Origin: Nyssa sinensis
Lineage: Eukaryota > Streptophyta > Magnoliopsida > Cornales > Nyssaceae
Reading direction: 5' to 3'
Length of the DNA: 64,000 nt
NCBI GenBank assembly: GCA_008638375.1
Contig: CM018035.1
Span: forward strand, 23,076,307-23,140,306
The notes beneath the pieces were generated by a model. It made no database searches. It was given only the letters and a program-made list of their open reading frames with translations, and was not told the origin of the DNA. Shown here piece after piece: positions 48,201 through 59,062 of the stretch; position 1 is the first letter of the stretch; each line of letters opens with the position of its first letter. The position numbers and the translations under genes are program-made.

Positions 48201-51200
48201 CACAACTTATACAAACATTAGGAACTTAAGTGTCGAAGATGGCCCATTTTAGGGCTTTGAGCAACTAAAATTTTTAAAGATGGTTAAACGACCACCAAAC
48301 CTGTGCACATACCTCACAATGAGTAAAATACACTAGAAAAAATATACAGAACACAATTCGGATACCTAGTTTGCAACTTATGCCAAAACGTGGCTTAAGT
48401 GTAAAAAATGGCTTATTTTGGGGATTTGAGTGCCCAAAATGCCTAGAAACAGTCAAACAACCACCAAACTATTTCATACACCTTGAAACAAATAAAATAA
48501 ATGTGAAAAAACTTAGAGAAAATAATTTGGATACCCGGTTTGCAACTTATGCAAAAACAAAAGGGACTTAAGTGTTGAAAACAGCTTTAAGGCTTTAAGT
48601 GCCCAAATTGGCCAGAAATAGTCAAACCACCATCAAAACACTTCACACACCTTAGAAATAATAAAATTCAAGTACAAAAACTTATGGAACACAATTTAGT
48701 TACATGGTTGGCAACTTATGCAAAAAAAAAAAGGGACTCATGTGACGAAAACGACCCATTTTAGGGCTTTGAGTGCTCAAATGGACTAGAAATGGTCAGA
48801 CCACCACAAAACCACTTCACACTCCTCAAAAATAATAAGATTCACGTGCAGAAAATTACGGAACACAATTAGATATATGGTTGACAAATTAGGCACAAAA
48901 AAAAAGAGACTCAAGTGACAAAAATGATCCATTTTAGGGCTTTGAGTACTCAAATGGGCCAGAATGGGTCAGATCACCACAAAACCACTTCACACACCTT
49001 AAAAATAATAAAATTCACATGCAAAAACTTACGGAACACAATCCAGATACCCAGTTTGCAACTTATGCAAAAAAAAATATGACTTAAGTGTATGGCCCAT
49101 TTTGGGGCTTTGAGAGCCACAAAAGCCCAAAAATGGTCGAACCACCACCAAATTGCTTCACACACCTCATAACTAATAAAATAAATATACACAAACTTAT
49201 GGAACACAATTTGGGCACCCGATTTGCAACTTATGCTAAACAAAGTGACTTAACTATCGAAAATGACCTATTTTGGGACTTTGAGAGCCCAAAATGCCCA
49301 GAAATGATCAAACCACTACCAAACCACTTCACACACCTTAGAACTAATAAACTAAACAAACTTATGAAACATAATTTTGATTTCAGTTTGCAACTTATAC
49401 AAAAAAAAAAAAAAACTTAAAGTGTAAAAAACAGCCAATTTTGGGACTTTGAGCACCTAAATGGGCCAAAACAGTCAAACCACCACCGAAACCACTTCAC
49501 ACACCAGAAAATAATAAATTTCATGAGCATAAACTAATGGAACACAATTTGGATACACGGTTGGGAACTTATGCAAAAAACAAAAAAGGACTCAAAGGTA
49601 AAAAAAAATGACCTATTTTAGGGCTTTGAGCACCCAAATGGGCGAGAAACAATCAAACTACCACCAAACCACTTCACACACCTCAAAACTAATAAAAGTA
49701 AGGTAAAAGAACTTATGGAACACAATTCAAAAACCCAATTTCAACTTATGCAAAAAAAAAAAAAGACTTAAGTGTCTAAAATGGGCCATTTTGGAACTTT
49801 GAGAGCCCTAAATGCCCAAAAAATGTCAAACCATGACTGAACTGCTTCACACACCTCAAAACTAATAAAATACACATGCACAAACTTACGTAACATAATC
49901 CGGTTACCCAGCTTGTAACTTATGCAAGAAAAAGGCAATTAACTATCGAAAATGGCCCATTTTGGGGCTTTGAGCTCCCAAAATTTCTAGAAATGGTCAA
50001 ACCACTTCACACACCTCAAAAAAAAAAAAAATTCACAAACTTATAGAACACAATTGGGATAGCCGGGTTGCAACTTATGCAATAAAAAGGACTTTAGTGT
50101 CGAAAGCAGCCCATTTTGGGGCTTTGAGCAACTCAATGAGCCGAAAATGGTTGAATTACCACCAAAACACTTCACACACATCAAAAATAATAAAATTCAC
50201 ATGCACAAAGTTATGGAATACAATTCGGATATCAGGTTTGCAAATTATGCAGAAAAAAAAGGACTAAAATGTTAAAAACATACCATTTTGGGGCTTTGAG
50301 TGCTCAAATGGGCCGAAAATGGTCAAACCACTTCACACACCTCAAAATAATAAAATAAACATGCAAAAATTTATGGAACACAATTTGGATACCGGGTTTG
50401 CAACTTATGCAAAAAAAAAAAGGACTTAAAGTGTCGAAAATGACTTATTTGAGGGCTTTGAGTGCTCAAATGGGCCAAAAATTGTCAAACCAGCCCCAAA
50501 CAACTCCACACTACAAAAATAATAAAATGTACATGTAAAAGCTTACAAAACACAATTCATATATGCGATTTTCATGTTATGTAGAAAAAAGGACTTAAGT
50601 GTCGAAAACGGGCCATTTTGGGGCTTTTTGAGACCCAAAATGCCTAGAAATGGTCAAAACGCTACCAAATGCTTCACACACCTCATAACTAATAAAATAC
50701 ACGTGGAAAAACTTATGAAACTTAATTCAAATACCCAATTTGCAACTTGTGCAAAAAAAAAGGACTTAAGTGTCAAAACGGCCCATTTTGGGGTTTTAAG
50801 TGCCCAAAGTGCCCAAAAATAGTCAAACCACCAAGAAATAACTTGACACACCCAAAAAATAATAAAATACATGTGCTCAAACTTAAAAAACATAATTCAA
50901 ATTCTTGCTATGCAACTTATGCAAAATAAAAGGACATAAAAGTCGTAAACGACCCATTTTGGGGTTTTGAGCGCCCAAATAGGCAAAAAATGGTCAAACC
51001 ACCAACAAACTACTTAACACACCACAAAAATAATAAAAATCACGTGTAAAACTTACAAAACACAATTTGGATACCCAGATTGCAACTTATGAAAAAAAGA
51101 TAGGCTTAATGTATCGAAAACGACCCATTTTGGGGCCTTGAACGCCTAAATGGTCCAGAAACAGTCAAACCACCACCAAACCAATTCACACATCTCACAA

Positions 51201-53258
51201 CTAATAAAATACATGTGTACAAAATTACAAAATACAATTGCGTCACCCGATTTGCAACTTATCCAACAATTAGTCTTTTGTCAATTAAATTTAAGTAGTA
51301 AAATATGTTATTTCATAATAATTTTTTATTCACAGCTAATAATTGTTTAATCTTTATTTCAGATTGTTGGATTCATGTATTGCCATGAAAGTGCATCCGG
51401 TTGGGGGTGGAACAATTTTTTTTTTGAGACTATATATTTGATACAATTGTACTCGTATAATATTGTAATTAAATTTTATTATATTTATGACGCAATTTAT
51501 TTCATTTATGGCACCATTTTTATACCACAATTGTGATGTATGAGATTTTTTATATAATTGATGACATAAGATTTGAACGGGTGAAAATTAAAATAAATTG
51601 ATACAAAATTCAAAAGACCACAAAAATCAAAAAATTATTATTAACAGCATACGCTGAGAGCCGCTAATAGTGCACTACACTATTAGCGGTGTAGACTACA
51701 AATCAGCGTTCCCCTAAAGCCAATAATGGTGGTCTTTTAGTGGAGCTCAGTGACCTTAGTGAAGGTTTTTAGCGACACATATTAGTGACGCTTTGAAATG
51801 CTACTGCTACTGTATTATTAGCGGCACACAAGCTATAAACGCTGCTAATCGAATTTTCCAGATGATTTTTACTTAGAATAGAATTAATTAATTTTTAACA
51901 AGACTGCAACATCAAAATTCATCAAAATGTCATCGTCAAAATCACATTTGTACTTTTAACAGAAAAAATTAGAATAAAATTAATTAATTTTTCCTAAAAT
52001 TTTAATAGAATTAGAATTTCTAACAATGAATTCCGGTATACAATTCTTATTTTGATAATATGTTAATGATAATGATAATGACAAATATTCAAGTTAGTGT
52101 AGAAGACTAAATATATGATTTTAATAATAATAAAAGTTTGTTTGTCTATCTCAAGGATATTTTTGTCATAATAATAAAAATATAAAAAAAAAAAGTATTC
52201 GTAATTTTATATATAATAATAATAATAATAATATATGTATGTATTTATATATATATATATATATAGAAATTGTTGTACCCACCTGAGGATGGTGCCTCCA
52301 TTTCGAGAAATTATTCTATAACCGTCAAACTCATGCGACATTCGTTAAGTGAATCTTTCTTAATGAGCCTAAGGAGATAGGAGCAAGGCTATAATCCCCA
52401 TTTTACGTATAGGGATTCTACCATTCACAATGAGTTCCAAAAAACCTCATAAATAATCTCATAGAATAATTATGCCTCCATTTCACATCTATAAGGTCCA
52501 TTTTTAGAGTTACTCTCGTGTGGTTTTGGACACAACAGTTTGTTTTCGGTTTTTCAGAAAGTCTCCTGATTTGTAAGCTTGAAATAATTATTGTGATTGC
52601 CAAAAGTACCTCTATTTCTATTTTTTATAAATTTATTTTCTTAGTTGTTCATGTTAATTCACATATGAGATATATATGCAGATTGTTCAATAAAAAAATT
52701 AATTAATTTTAATTGTCTTACTAATTGTTGGTGATGATCTAATCATTATAGAATTCTCTCATGTAATTTGATTATTTGAATCGTTAATGGTCATTATTTT
52801 AATAGGCAGAACAACAATATCTACTAAGATAAATTGCCTCAAATTAAGTCTGGTACATATATTTGTAATATTTTTTAAAAATTTAAAAAATAATTAATTT
52901 TTAATTTTGGAAGAAAAATGAAGGTCAGAGTTTAGTTTAGCTTTGTGTGAAAATGAATTCCACTTTTGTATGATTAGATAAACTCCAAATACTAGCCAAG
53001 GCAAGCTCGAATTAATGTTTTGAAAAATAAATCTTTTACAATTAAATTAAAGTTCAATATATAAAGAAAAAATAAAGCTACCCTTCTTCCATGTTTTCTT
53101 CTCTCTCACACACAGATATACACACACAAACCCCATCAAATTACATTAAAGCAAATTATGGAGGAGAAGAATACCTGAATGGAGGAGTTTTTGGCATAGC
53201 TGTAAAGGCCATTTCCACCGTTCATCGGATATGCTTCGGACAAGTTGTTCTCAATGCC

Positions 53259-53264
<6 letters not shown>
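37877..53264 (-). CDS. SABATH-family carboxyl methyltransferase, intact, three exons with a 14-kb first intron
   Basis: SABATH enzymes transfer a methyl group from S-adenosylmethionine to a carboxyl (or, rarely, ring nitrogen) of small metabolites such as salicylate, jasmonate, loganate or farnesoate in the cytosol. Exons join as 53264-53175, 39139-38483 and 38215-37877, all in phase 0 with GT-AG borders, giving 361 codons with no stop. That is the usual family length. Exon 1 supplies the SYxxNSxxQ head. Residues 63-73 (ADLGCSVGPNT) form the SAM-binding loop, 105-115 (NDHASNDFNTL) the second SAM motif and 148-160 (HSSFALHWLSKVP) the substrate-pocket region. His154 sits where Clarkia SAMT has Met150, so salicylate is not assured. 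Overall it most resembles the At5g38xxx/loganic-acid methyltransferase group. Substrate unknown. The gene is split by a CACTA remnant in intron 1. Confidence 0.85.
38483..39139 (-). CDS. SABATH methyltransferase exon 2
   Basis: It encodes residues 31-249 in one uninterrupted frame from KSVSDAAKLLLNEAIADKLN to SCLMGMAKK. It contains all SAM-binding motifs, GVPGSFYSGLFP (about 129-140), the substrate-pocket helix and the FLHARAQEMVCGGLM block (about 200-214). The acceptor AG (39141-39140) places K31 in phase 0. There is no start codon in this exon that would give a full N-terminus, so the true start must be upstream. Confidence 0.95.
42285..42770 (+). pseudogene. CACTA TNP2 C-terminal fragment (DUF4216-like)
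   Basis: The frame from 42300 carries FKDDLFVLASQAKQVFYLKD followed by GEWYVVQKIKSRNVYNIV, the characteristic DUF4216 block near the C-terminus of TNP2 transposases. An acidic DDDDESDFDDD tail follows near 42657. Stops occur at 42492, 42561, 42612 and beyond. TNP2 binds transposon ends and catalyses excision; its catalytic domain is not visible upstream. Confidence 0.8.
42840..44345 (+). pseudogene. PTTA/En-Spm accessory transposase relic, copy 1
   Basis: Exon-like pieces between AT-rich intron-like stretches resemble the plant transposase family Transposase_24. 43110-43310 is a charged N-terminal block. 43397-43588 gives HHRKEKDPRNKPYRRVLRED followed by WVFLCDQW, 43660-43740 the AEGKVNHC-type block, and 44020-44330 the C-terminal LxLGQRRAWFWGLG-like block with YAELEQRLSQLEDF. 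Multiple stops and frame changes. Copy 2 is at 46640-48170. Confidence 0.7.
44346..46195 (+). repeat. satellite-like array 1, about 11 copies of a 165-170-bp unit
   Basis: Head-to-tail copies with GCCCATTTTGGGGCTTTGAG, then AATGGTCAAACCACCACCAA, CACCTCAAAACTAATAAAAT and TTTGCAACTTATGCAAAAAA. Successive starts are at about 44768, 44940 and 45103. Copies are visibly diverged. Confidence 0.88.
46196..48170 (+). pseudogene. CACTA transposase relic, copy 2 (DUF4216 tail plus PTTA)
   Basis: A second copy of 42388-44345 about 3.81 kb downstream. The TNP2 tail is here open from 46152 to 46421 (SEWHVVRKINSRNVYDVVEV) with the acidic DDDDESDFDDD tail near 46468. The PTTA part follows (46870-47190, 47230-47400 with GVSHKDWVLFQ, 47480-47560 with NRSKEKVNHCGGLRPFVR, and 47850-48140 with REAIVGKNCGWVRGLGASV). 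It is somewhat better preserved than copy 1 but has stops in every block. Confidence 0.75.
48171..51280 (+). repeat. satellite-like array 2, about 18 copies of the 165-170-bp unit
   Basis: Same unit and orientation as array 1, following transposase copy 2 in the same relative position. Conserved anchor GCCCATTTTGGGGCTTTGAG recurs with 160-175-base spacing. The array ends at about 51270 where ACTTATCCAACAATTAGTC leaves the repeat. Confidence 0.88.
51851..53170. other. AT-rich remainder of intron 1 near exon 1
   Basis: No gene or further element is supported. It contains a (TAA)n/(TA)n cluster at 52210-52266 and short ORFs with no motifs. CA- and CT-rich bases at 53095-53130 precede the exon 1 donor. 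Confidence 0.6.
53175..53264 (-). CDS. SABATH methyltransferase exon 1
   Basis: It encodes 30 residues, MAGIENNLSEAYPMNGGNGL then YSYAKNSSIQ, from ATG 53264-53262 to the donor GT at 53174-53173. The pattern (M/Y)PMNGGxGxxSYxxNSxxQ is the SABATH N-terminus, and the exon ends after that glutamine, where the family's first intron is placed. It is too short to be found by ORF length. It is the only N-terminus seen in the window and matches exon 2 in phase, strand and motif continuity. Confidence 0.88.

Positions 53265-53327
<63 letters not shown>
53265..53327 (-). promoter_or_regulatory. (GA)n tract immediately upstream of the methyltransferase ATG
   Basis: About 31 CT dinucleotides on the plus strand, read as (GA)n in the 5' leader, directly abut the start codon. 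GA repeats in plant leaders are binding targets of BBR/BPC factors (established knowledge). No clear TATA box could be assigned further upstream. Confidence 0.7.
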
Positions 53328-53329
<2 letters not shown>

Positions 53330-53524
53330 AATAAGCTAGTTTTTTTTGTTTTTGTTTTTTGTTTTTGGGTAAGTATCAATAAGCTAGTTTATGTTTCCAT
53401 CATGTTACCGAGGTCATAATACGTATCTGAAATGGACTCTTTTGTTTTTTCTTTTAAACCATCAAATAAATATTCTAATAAGAGACAATACTGCAACGCA
53501 CAAAATGTTAGTGCTACTTTTTTT

Positions 53525-53674
53525 TAATGTTGAATTTTCGTAATTAACTAAAAAATAATTAATATATTTACTTTCACATAATTATATAAAAAGTAATCTT
53601 AATGTTGAATTTTTGTAATTAACTAAAAAATAATTAATATATTTACTTTCACATAATTATATGAAAAGTAATCT
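53525..53674 (+). repeat. 75-bp tandem duplication
   Basis: TAATGTTGAATTTT(C/T)GTAA starts at 53525 and again at 53600, and the two copies match through AAAAGTAATCT with only two or three differences. Confidence 0.9.
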
Positions 53675-54269
53675 CAAAGGAAAACGAAAAGTTTTGAATA
53701 ATTATTTGCATTTGAATTGGAGGAAAAATCTAATTCCAATGTTACCACCCGCACAGAGAAGGGGAGGAGCTTCTCGTTTCGAAGCCCCTCCAAAGTGAGA
53801 AGTTATTTGATAATATCACAATTTTACATTACTATTTAATGTGACCTGGTGTTGTCTCACAAATTTTGTATAATTTCTAAAAACTCATACTAAATAATTT
53901 TTTTTTATAAATTTTAAAAAAGTTAAAAATTTTATAATACACCGTTATATCACATCTAATAATAACATGAAATGACAGCCGAACTAGAAAAGATATCGAC
54001 TCTTATTTTAATTTCAAGATTAGAATTATGCATTTACCCCGTAAAGTGTAATTTCTCTTTCTCTCTCTCTCTTTAATGTGTCAACTACAGACCACCCTTT
54101 ACTTATTAACATCACATTAATATGAACTTCAATTGTTTTACAAACAGTACAAAACATGATTAATGGATTTATACGCGTTAATATCTAAAAAGTGAACAAT
54201 CACTCAACAAGTAAGAGAACAAATTCTCCAAATTTGAAAATATAAATATTATTAATAAAGTCTAAATAA

Positions 54270-54826
54270 TTAAAATATAGGAAAAAATATTAAAAAGTTT
54301 TTAAAATAATTTTTTGCAAACCAAAAAGTCCATGATATATTTTTTCTATAAAAAGATCCAAAAAAAGAAATTTTTAATACAAAAAAGTTCAATTGTTAAC
54401 TTTCATCTTAACACTGTTAAAAAATATTATTGATTAGACTAAAATAACATTCAAGATATATTTTAAAATATACTAAATAATAGATACTACAAATTCTTCA
54501 ATAAAAAAAAAAAACATAACATTTTTTATTTATCTAGAATACCTAAAAAATAAATTTTTACTTTATAAAATGTTATGATTTTTTGGGATTGAAATTTTTA
54601 TTTTATATATTTTTTAGTATTTTTTTTTCTAAAATGTATTTTGAAGATCATTTTAGTATAATCAGTAATATTTTTTAACGGTATTAATAGGAAGTTAACA
54701 ATTGGACCTTTTTGTATTAAAAATTCTTTTTTTGGACCTTTTAGATAGCGAAAATATTTTATGAATTTTTTTAATTGAAAACTTTATTTTAGGGACTTTT
54801 TAGTATTTTTTTCCTAAAATATATTA
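54270..54826. mobile_element. foldback/MITE-like element with long inverted arms
   Basis: The left arm (TAGGAAAAAATATTAAAAAG at 54278, then AAAGTCCATGATATA..., TTGTTAACTTTCATCTTAAC, ATATTATTGATTAGACTAAA) is mirrored by the right arm (TTTAGTATAATCAGTAATAT, GGAAGTTAACAATTGGACCT, TTTTAGTATTTTTTTCCTA ending about 54814). Arms are about 200 bases with an AT-rich loop of about 150. The transcript would form a long hairpin. No coding content. Confidence 0.7.
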
Positions 54827-57630
54827 CTTACTGTGTTAAGTATTAAAAAAATAATATTTTCACAAATTGTCAAAAATGACACAAGTTACGATAAGAAGGC
54901 AAGAGTCAAAAGACTAGTATTAGTAACATAAAATAAGGTTAGCTAATAACTAAAAGTTAATAGAATAAAATTAATACATGGAGGCTAAATGCAAGGTGAT
55001 TTAAAATAAAAGAAGAGAGGAATGAGAACAAAATGCTCTTACAAGGTCTTGAACCCAAGACCAAGCAATAAAGAAAGACACTTACCCAAAAAGGATAGTC
55101 ACTAAGCTATCAACACATTTGTGCTATAATAGCCCCAAGAAAAGTACATAAAGCAAAAAAATATAAGTAACTTTTGCTAAAAAGAGTTATGTGTCCTCAC
55201 CCTAGTGGACCAAACACCAACCAATCGAAATGCATGCAGTCAATCGCCCATAGAGATATATGTATACCTTGCGTGTGTACTATGATTATCATAATTGATT
55301 CAAATAGAAGAGATAGAGAGAGAAGACGGGAGGGGGGAAGAAGGAAGGAATGAAGTTGAGAGCAACCAACAGGATCCATCTAGATTCTCCATGCATGCAT
55401 TGAATGAGGAGAAACAGAAGATGAAAAGATGAATAGAGCTGTAGGGTAGAGGCGAATAGTGGGAACAGAGAATGGATCAAGAGAGAGAAAGTTGGAAAAA
55501 TGAGCTCAAATCAGGTTAGAATTGGATCCTTTTTGCATTAGTTTGATTTCTTAATGATTCATATGCATGACAGGGTCAGTCTTATATGGTTAAAAACCAC
55601 CGAACAATAAAGTAACACATGGACCGCCATTGATGAAAGCTTGAACTTGGGTCAAGCTTTCAACTTAAACCAAACTGTGTTTTGGGAACAAGGATCAAAA
55701 CTAGATGAGAAATAGGTTACAATGCAACAAAAATGAGACATTTGGCTCATAAATGAGCATTTTATAGTAGGTTACAGGTTTAAGGCATAATCAGTCCACC
55801 CAAAATAACTTTCCTTAAATCCATTTTTGAGGCCTTAGACATGTAGACAGTTCCTCAAGTATCACAATGGCCTAAAAATGACCAAAAAAATGTGATGAAA
55901 TGAATGAGAAATAGTGAAAACTCAAGCTCACCAGAAAATCGGGGTGAACGGAATATGGCCATTTAACCGAGAATTGTTAGACCAAATTGACCTTAAATGG
56001 ATCCCCTAAGAGTTTAGAATGATTTAGAATTAAGAAGGAGTTCAAAAATCGAATGAACAATGAGTTTTAAAACTAGATATTTTCTAATTTCTGGCAGTCA
56101 TCATTGGAGACGCTAACTGGAGATTCACCGGAGAAGAAATTTACTCGGGTCTAAGTAAACGGGTCAATTTAAGTCGGCTGGGTTCAAGTCGGGTTGACCG
56201 CGTTAAAACGGATCCTAATTGTAAATAAAACGACGTCATTTTAATTTCAGTAGGGTTAACGTCATGATGATGTCATAAACCGGTTGAAACCAATCGGTTC
56301 GCAACCAAACAGTAGCGGTTCACTTAGAACCTAATTGAATTGGATGGTTTATTTTAAAGTTTTCTAGAAATTCTATTTTGACCCCCAAAAATTTTTGTCA
56401 ATTACGAATAGACCCAGAAAATTAAATAAAAATTAATTTTAAATCCTAATTAAGTATGGAAAATTATCAAAACACCCTTAAGCCAAAAGTTGGCTAAACG
56501 AAGGCCAATTAAAATGCATGAATACTCCAACCCAATATTTTTGGGCAATCTGGACTCAACGGTGGAGCCCTGATTTATAAAATTAGACCCTGAAAAATAT
56601 GGACGGACAAATGGAATAATTCTAAGTATGTCCTAGTGATTAATTAAGCTATCAATCGAACTTCGATGACCTTGAAAATACCTACATTGATATTTTTGGA
56701 CATTCTGGACCCAACGGTGAGGTCTATTTTATGAAACGAAGTCCTGAAAAGATAAACACACGAAATGTAATAATTACCAAAATGCCCTTAGTAATACCAA
56801 AGGTAGTTAAATGTCAAAATGGTTTATTCTGACTTTCCTTGATAGTCTGGACTCAACGGTAGAGTCCATTTTAGCAAACGAAGCACCGAAAATATGATAC
56901 TTGAAAAGTGTAAAATTATAAAAATGCCCCTGTACTTAATATAAGCTATAGATATGCAAATTAAGATCCAGAAAAAGCCTAAACTAATTATCTTTGATAC
57001 TTTGGACCTAACAGTGAAGTCTTTTTAAGGAAAATAAGACTCGATAACAAACTAAAAAATAACCAATACGTCCTTAAGACTTAATAAAGCTATTGGAAGA
57101 GTGTAATTAGACTAGAAGGGGATCTAGGTCAACAATTAAATTACCCGACACTTTAAGCAAGTGCTTAATAAGATCTTGAATTGTGTTATAGGGACCTTCG
57201 ACTGAGAAAAGGATTTTGGCATAAGACTTTTGGACTTCAGGTGAGTATTTCATGCCATGTTTAAGGTGGATTTTATTATAGATATAAATATTGAATTCCT
57301 TTATAACTTTGATAATAGACACCTTTCATTTAATATCATTTTGAATGACTTATTGATATATATTGTCATTTCCTTTATGACCTTTGATAACAAATACATT
57401 ATACCTAATATTTGTTTTGAATGATTCATCGATATCTATATTGTCTTTTTTTTGTTCAAGAAAATATTTCGTGAGATACTCAAAATACTATACGGTTTCT
57501 TACTAGCCTTTGAATTGTTTTGACTAAACACTAGATATAAAACTCTTATTTGGATAACTGAGCTTGTTATTGATCATTATTGATTTTGGATATGATTTTG
57601 ATGTTTTGAAGGGACTAATCTTTTATGTAT

Positions 57631-57935
57631 GGTCATTATCGAATAGATTATGACTTTATCGAACCCTACCCACGAGGTCTATTGGTGGTGAGCCACATAG
57701 TATGGCGTTATCGAATTAGTTTTATCGAATATCGATCTCAGCTAGCGAGGTTCTAATTTGCTAACCATAGACTTTTCCATGTTTGGTCATTATCGAATAG
57801 ATTATGACTTTATCAAACCCGACCCGTGGGGTATATTGGTGGTGAGCCGCAAGAACGGCGTTATCAAACTAGTCTTATCGAATATCGATCTCAGTCAGTG
57901 AAGATCTAATTTACTAACCATAGAAGAGGATTTTA
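57631..57935 (+). repeat. 154-bp tandem duplication
   Basis: GGTCATTATCGAATAGATTA starts at 57631 and again at 57785. Both copies continue through TATTGGTGGTGAGCC and AATATCGATCTCAG. It lies inside the LTR-like unit. Confidence 0.85.
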
Positions 57936-57949
57936 TTGGCTTGAAACCC

Positions 57950-58530
57950 TTATGAATATCGAATATGTACTATGATTGAACTTTGAACCATCGAACTAAG
58001 AATTATTGAACTGTGATTTTGATTTATCGAACTATGGCTATGATTGAACTATGATATTGAACTATTGAACTTTGAAAATTGTTTATCGAACTATGGCTAT
58101 GATCGAACTATGATATTGACTATTGAACTTTGAAATTATTTATCGAACTATGTTATTGAATTGTGACTAAGATTGAACCATGATATTAACTAGTGAACTA
58201 TGACTCCTGTTATCAAACCCTGATTTTGAATTATGACTAAAATTAAACTGCAATATTGACTATTATTATTGAGCTATGCTATTGAACTATCATTATGATT
58301 GAACTATAATATTGACTATTGAACTATGATTAAGATTGAACTATGATATTGACTATTGAACTATGATTAAGATTGAACTATGATATTGACTATTGAATTT
58401 TGATATTGTTTATCGAACTATGATTAATATTGAACTGTAATATTGATTATTTTTATCGAGCTATGTTATTGAACTATTATTATGATTGAACTATGATGTT
58501 GATTATTGAACTATGACTATGATTGAACTA
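57950..58530 (+). repeat. degenerate short tandem repeats (ATTGAACTATGA type)
   Basis: Irregular repeats of 16-40 bases built from GATTGAACTATGATATTGAC and ATTGAACTATGATTAAG, recurring more than fifteen times with drift. No coding signal. Confidence 0.85.
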
Positions 58531-59062
58531 AGAACTATTAAAAATGAATTTGATACTATTCTTTGAACTCTTGTGTTTTGATATGACGTATTCTAATTCC
58601 AAATGAATATAGACATTTCAGTATAGAGCTACATAATAGTTTTGAAATCCTTGGCATGTTATAGAATTCTCACGGAATTGTCGAGCTCATTACAAATTTT
58701 TACCATGTTTTCAGGCAAGGATTAGTCAGACTCGTTTCAGGAAATGAAACTGAGTTATTAAATGAGGAAGCGAGTTGTTTTGATGGATCTTTAACTAAAG
58801 TTGGATTAGATGATTTTTGACTCTGTGAATTCAGATGTGTTGTTATCAAACTAATTCAATTGTGTAATTTAAACCTATCTTATTGTGTTATGGAAACTCT
58901 ATTGTTTGGAGACAATGGTGAAGTGAACTAACCAGGTCATATGATTTACCTTATGACTATGAAAAAAAAAAAAACAAAGGAAAGAAAAGAAAAATTTATT
59001 CCGCTGCTTTTGATAAATGGTATATAGAAAGATGATTTGATCATTGAAAGGCCTTGGTGGCC

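Larger units (their letters stand above)
40002..51850 (+). mobile_element. CACTA (En/Spm) transposon remnant with internal satellite arrays
   Basis: The left end CACTAAAACAAGCAACTTTT is followed by subterminal repeats of the type TAGTGACGCACA and GCTAATAGTG to about 40250. Matching subterminal repeats (GCGACACATATTAGTGACGC) lie at about 51640-51848, with CTTTTAGTG at 51736-51744, the reverse complement of the left terminus. The transposase fragments inside belong to CACTA proteins (DUF4216-type and PTTA/Transposase_24-type). No 3-bp target duplication could be confirmed and the right boundary is approximate. It lies in the methyltransferase intron in antisense orientation to the gene. Confidence 0.75.
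39140..53174 (-). other. intron 1 of the methyltransferase gene, about 14.0 kb
   Basis: It is bounded by a donor GTATTC (reading from 53174) and an acceptor TTGTAG (ending at 39140). It consists of 0.86 kb of AT-rich DNA next to exon 2 with a (TA)n run at 39247-39287, the CACTA remnant (40002 to about 51850), and 1.3 kb of AT-rich DNA next to exon 1. SABATH genes conserve an intron at this codon, usually a few hundred bases or less (established knowledge, recalled). Excess length is therefore mostly transposon. Whether it is spliced in life cannot be seen from DNA. Confidence 0.7.

Noticed and set aside
44346..51280. Possible CRISPR array
   Set aside because: The repeats are contiguous 165-170-bp units with no unique spacers, in a plant transposon.
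51736..51744. CTTTTAGTG as the exact right end of the CACTA element
   Set aside because: The 3-base flanks do not match (TTT on the left, GAG on the right), and subterminal repeats continue for another 100 bases.
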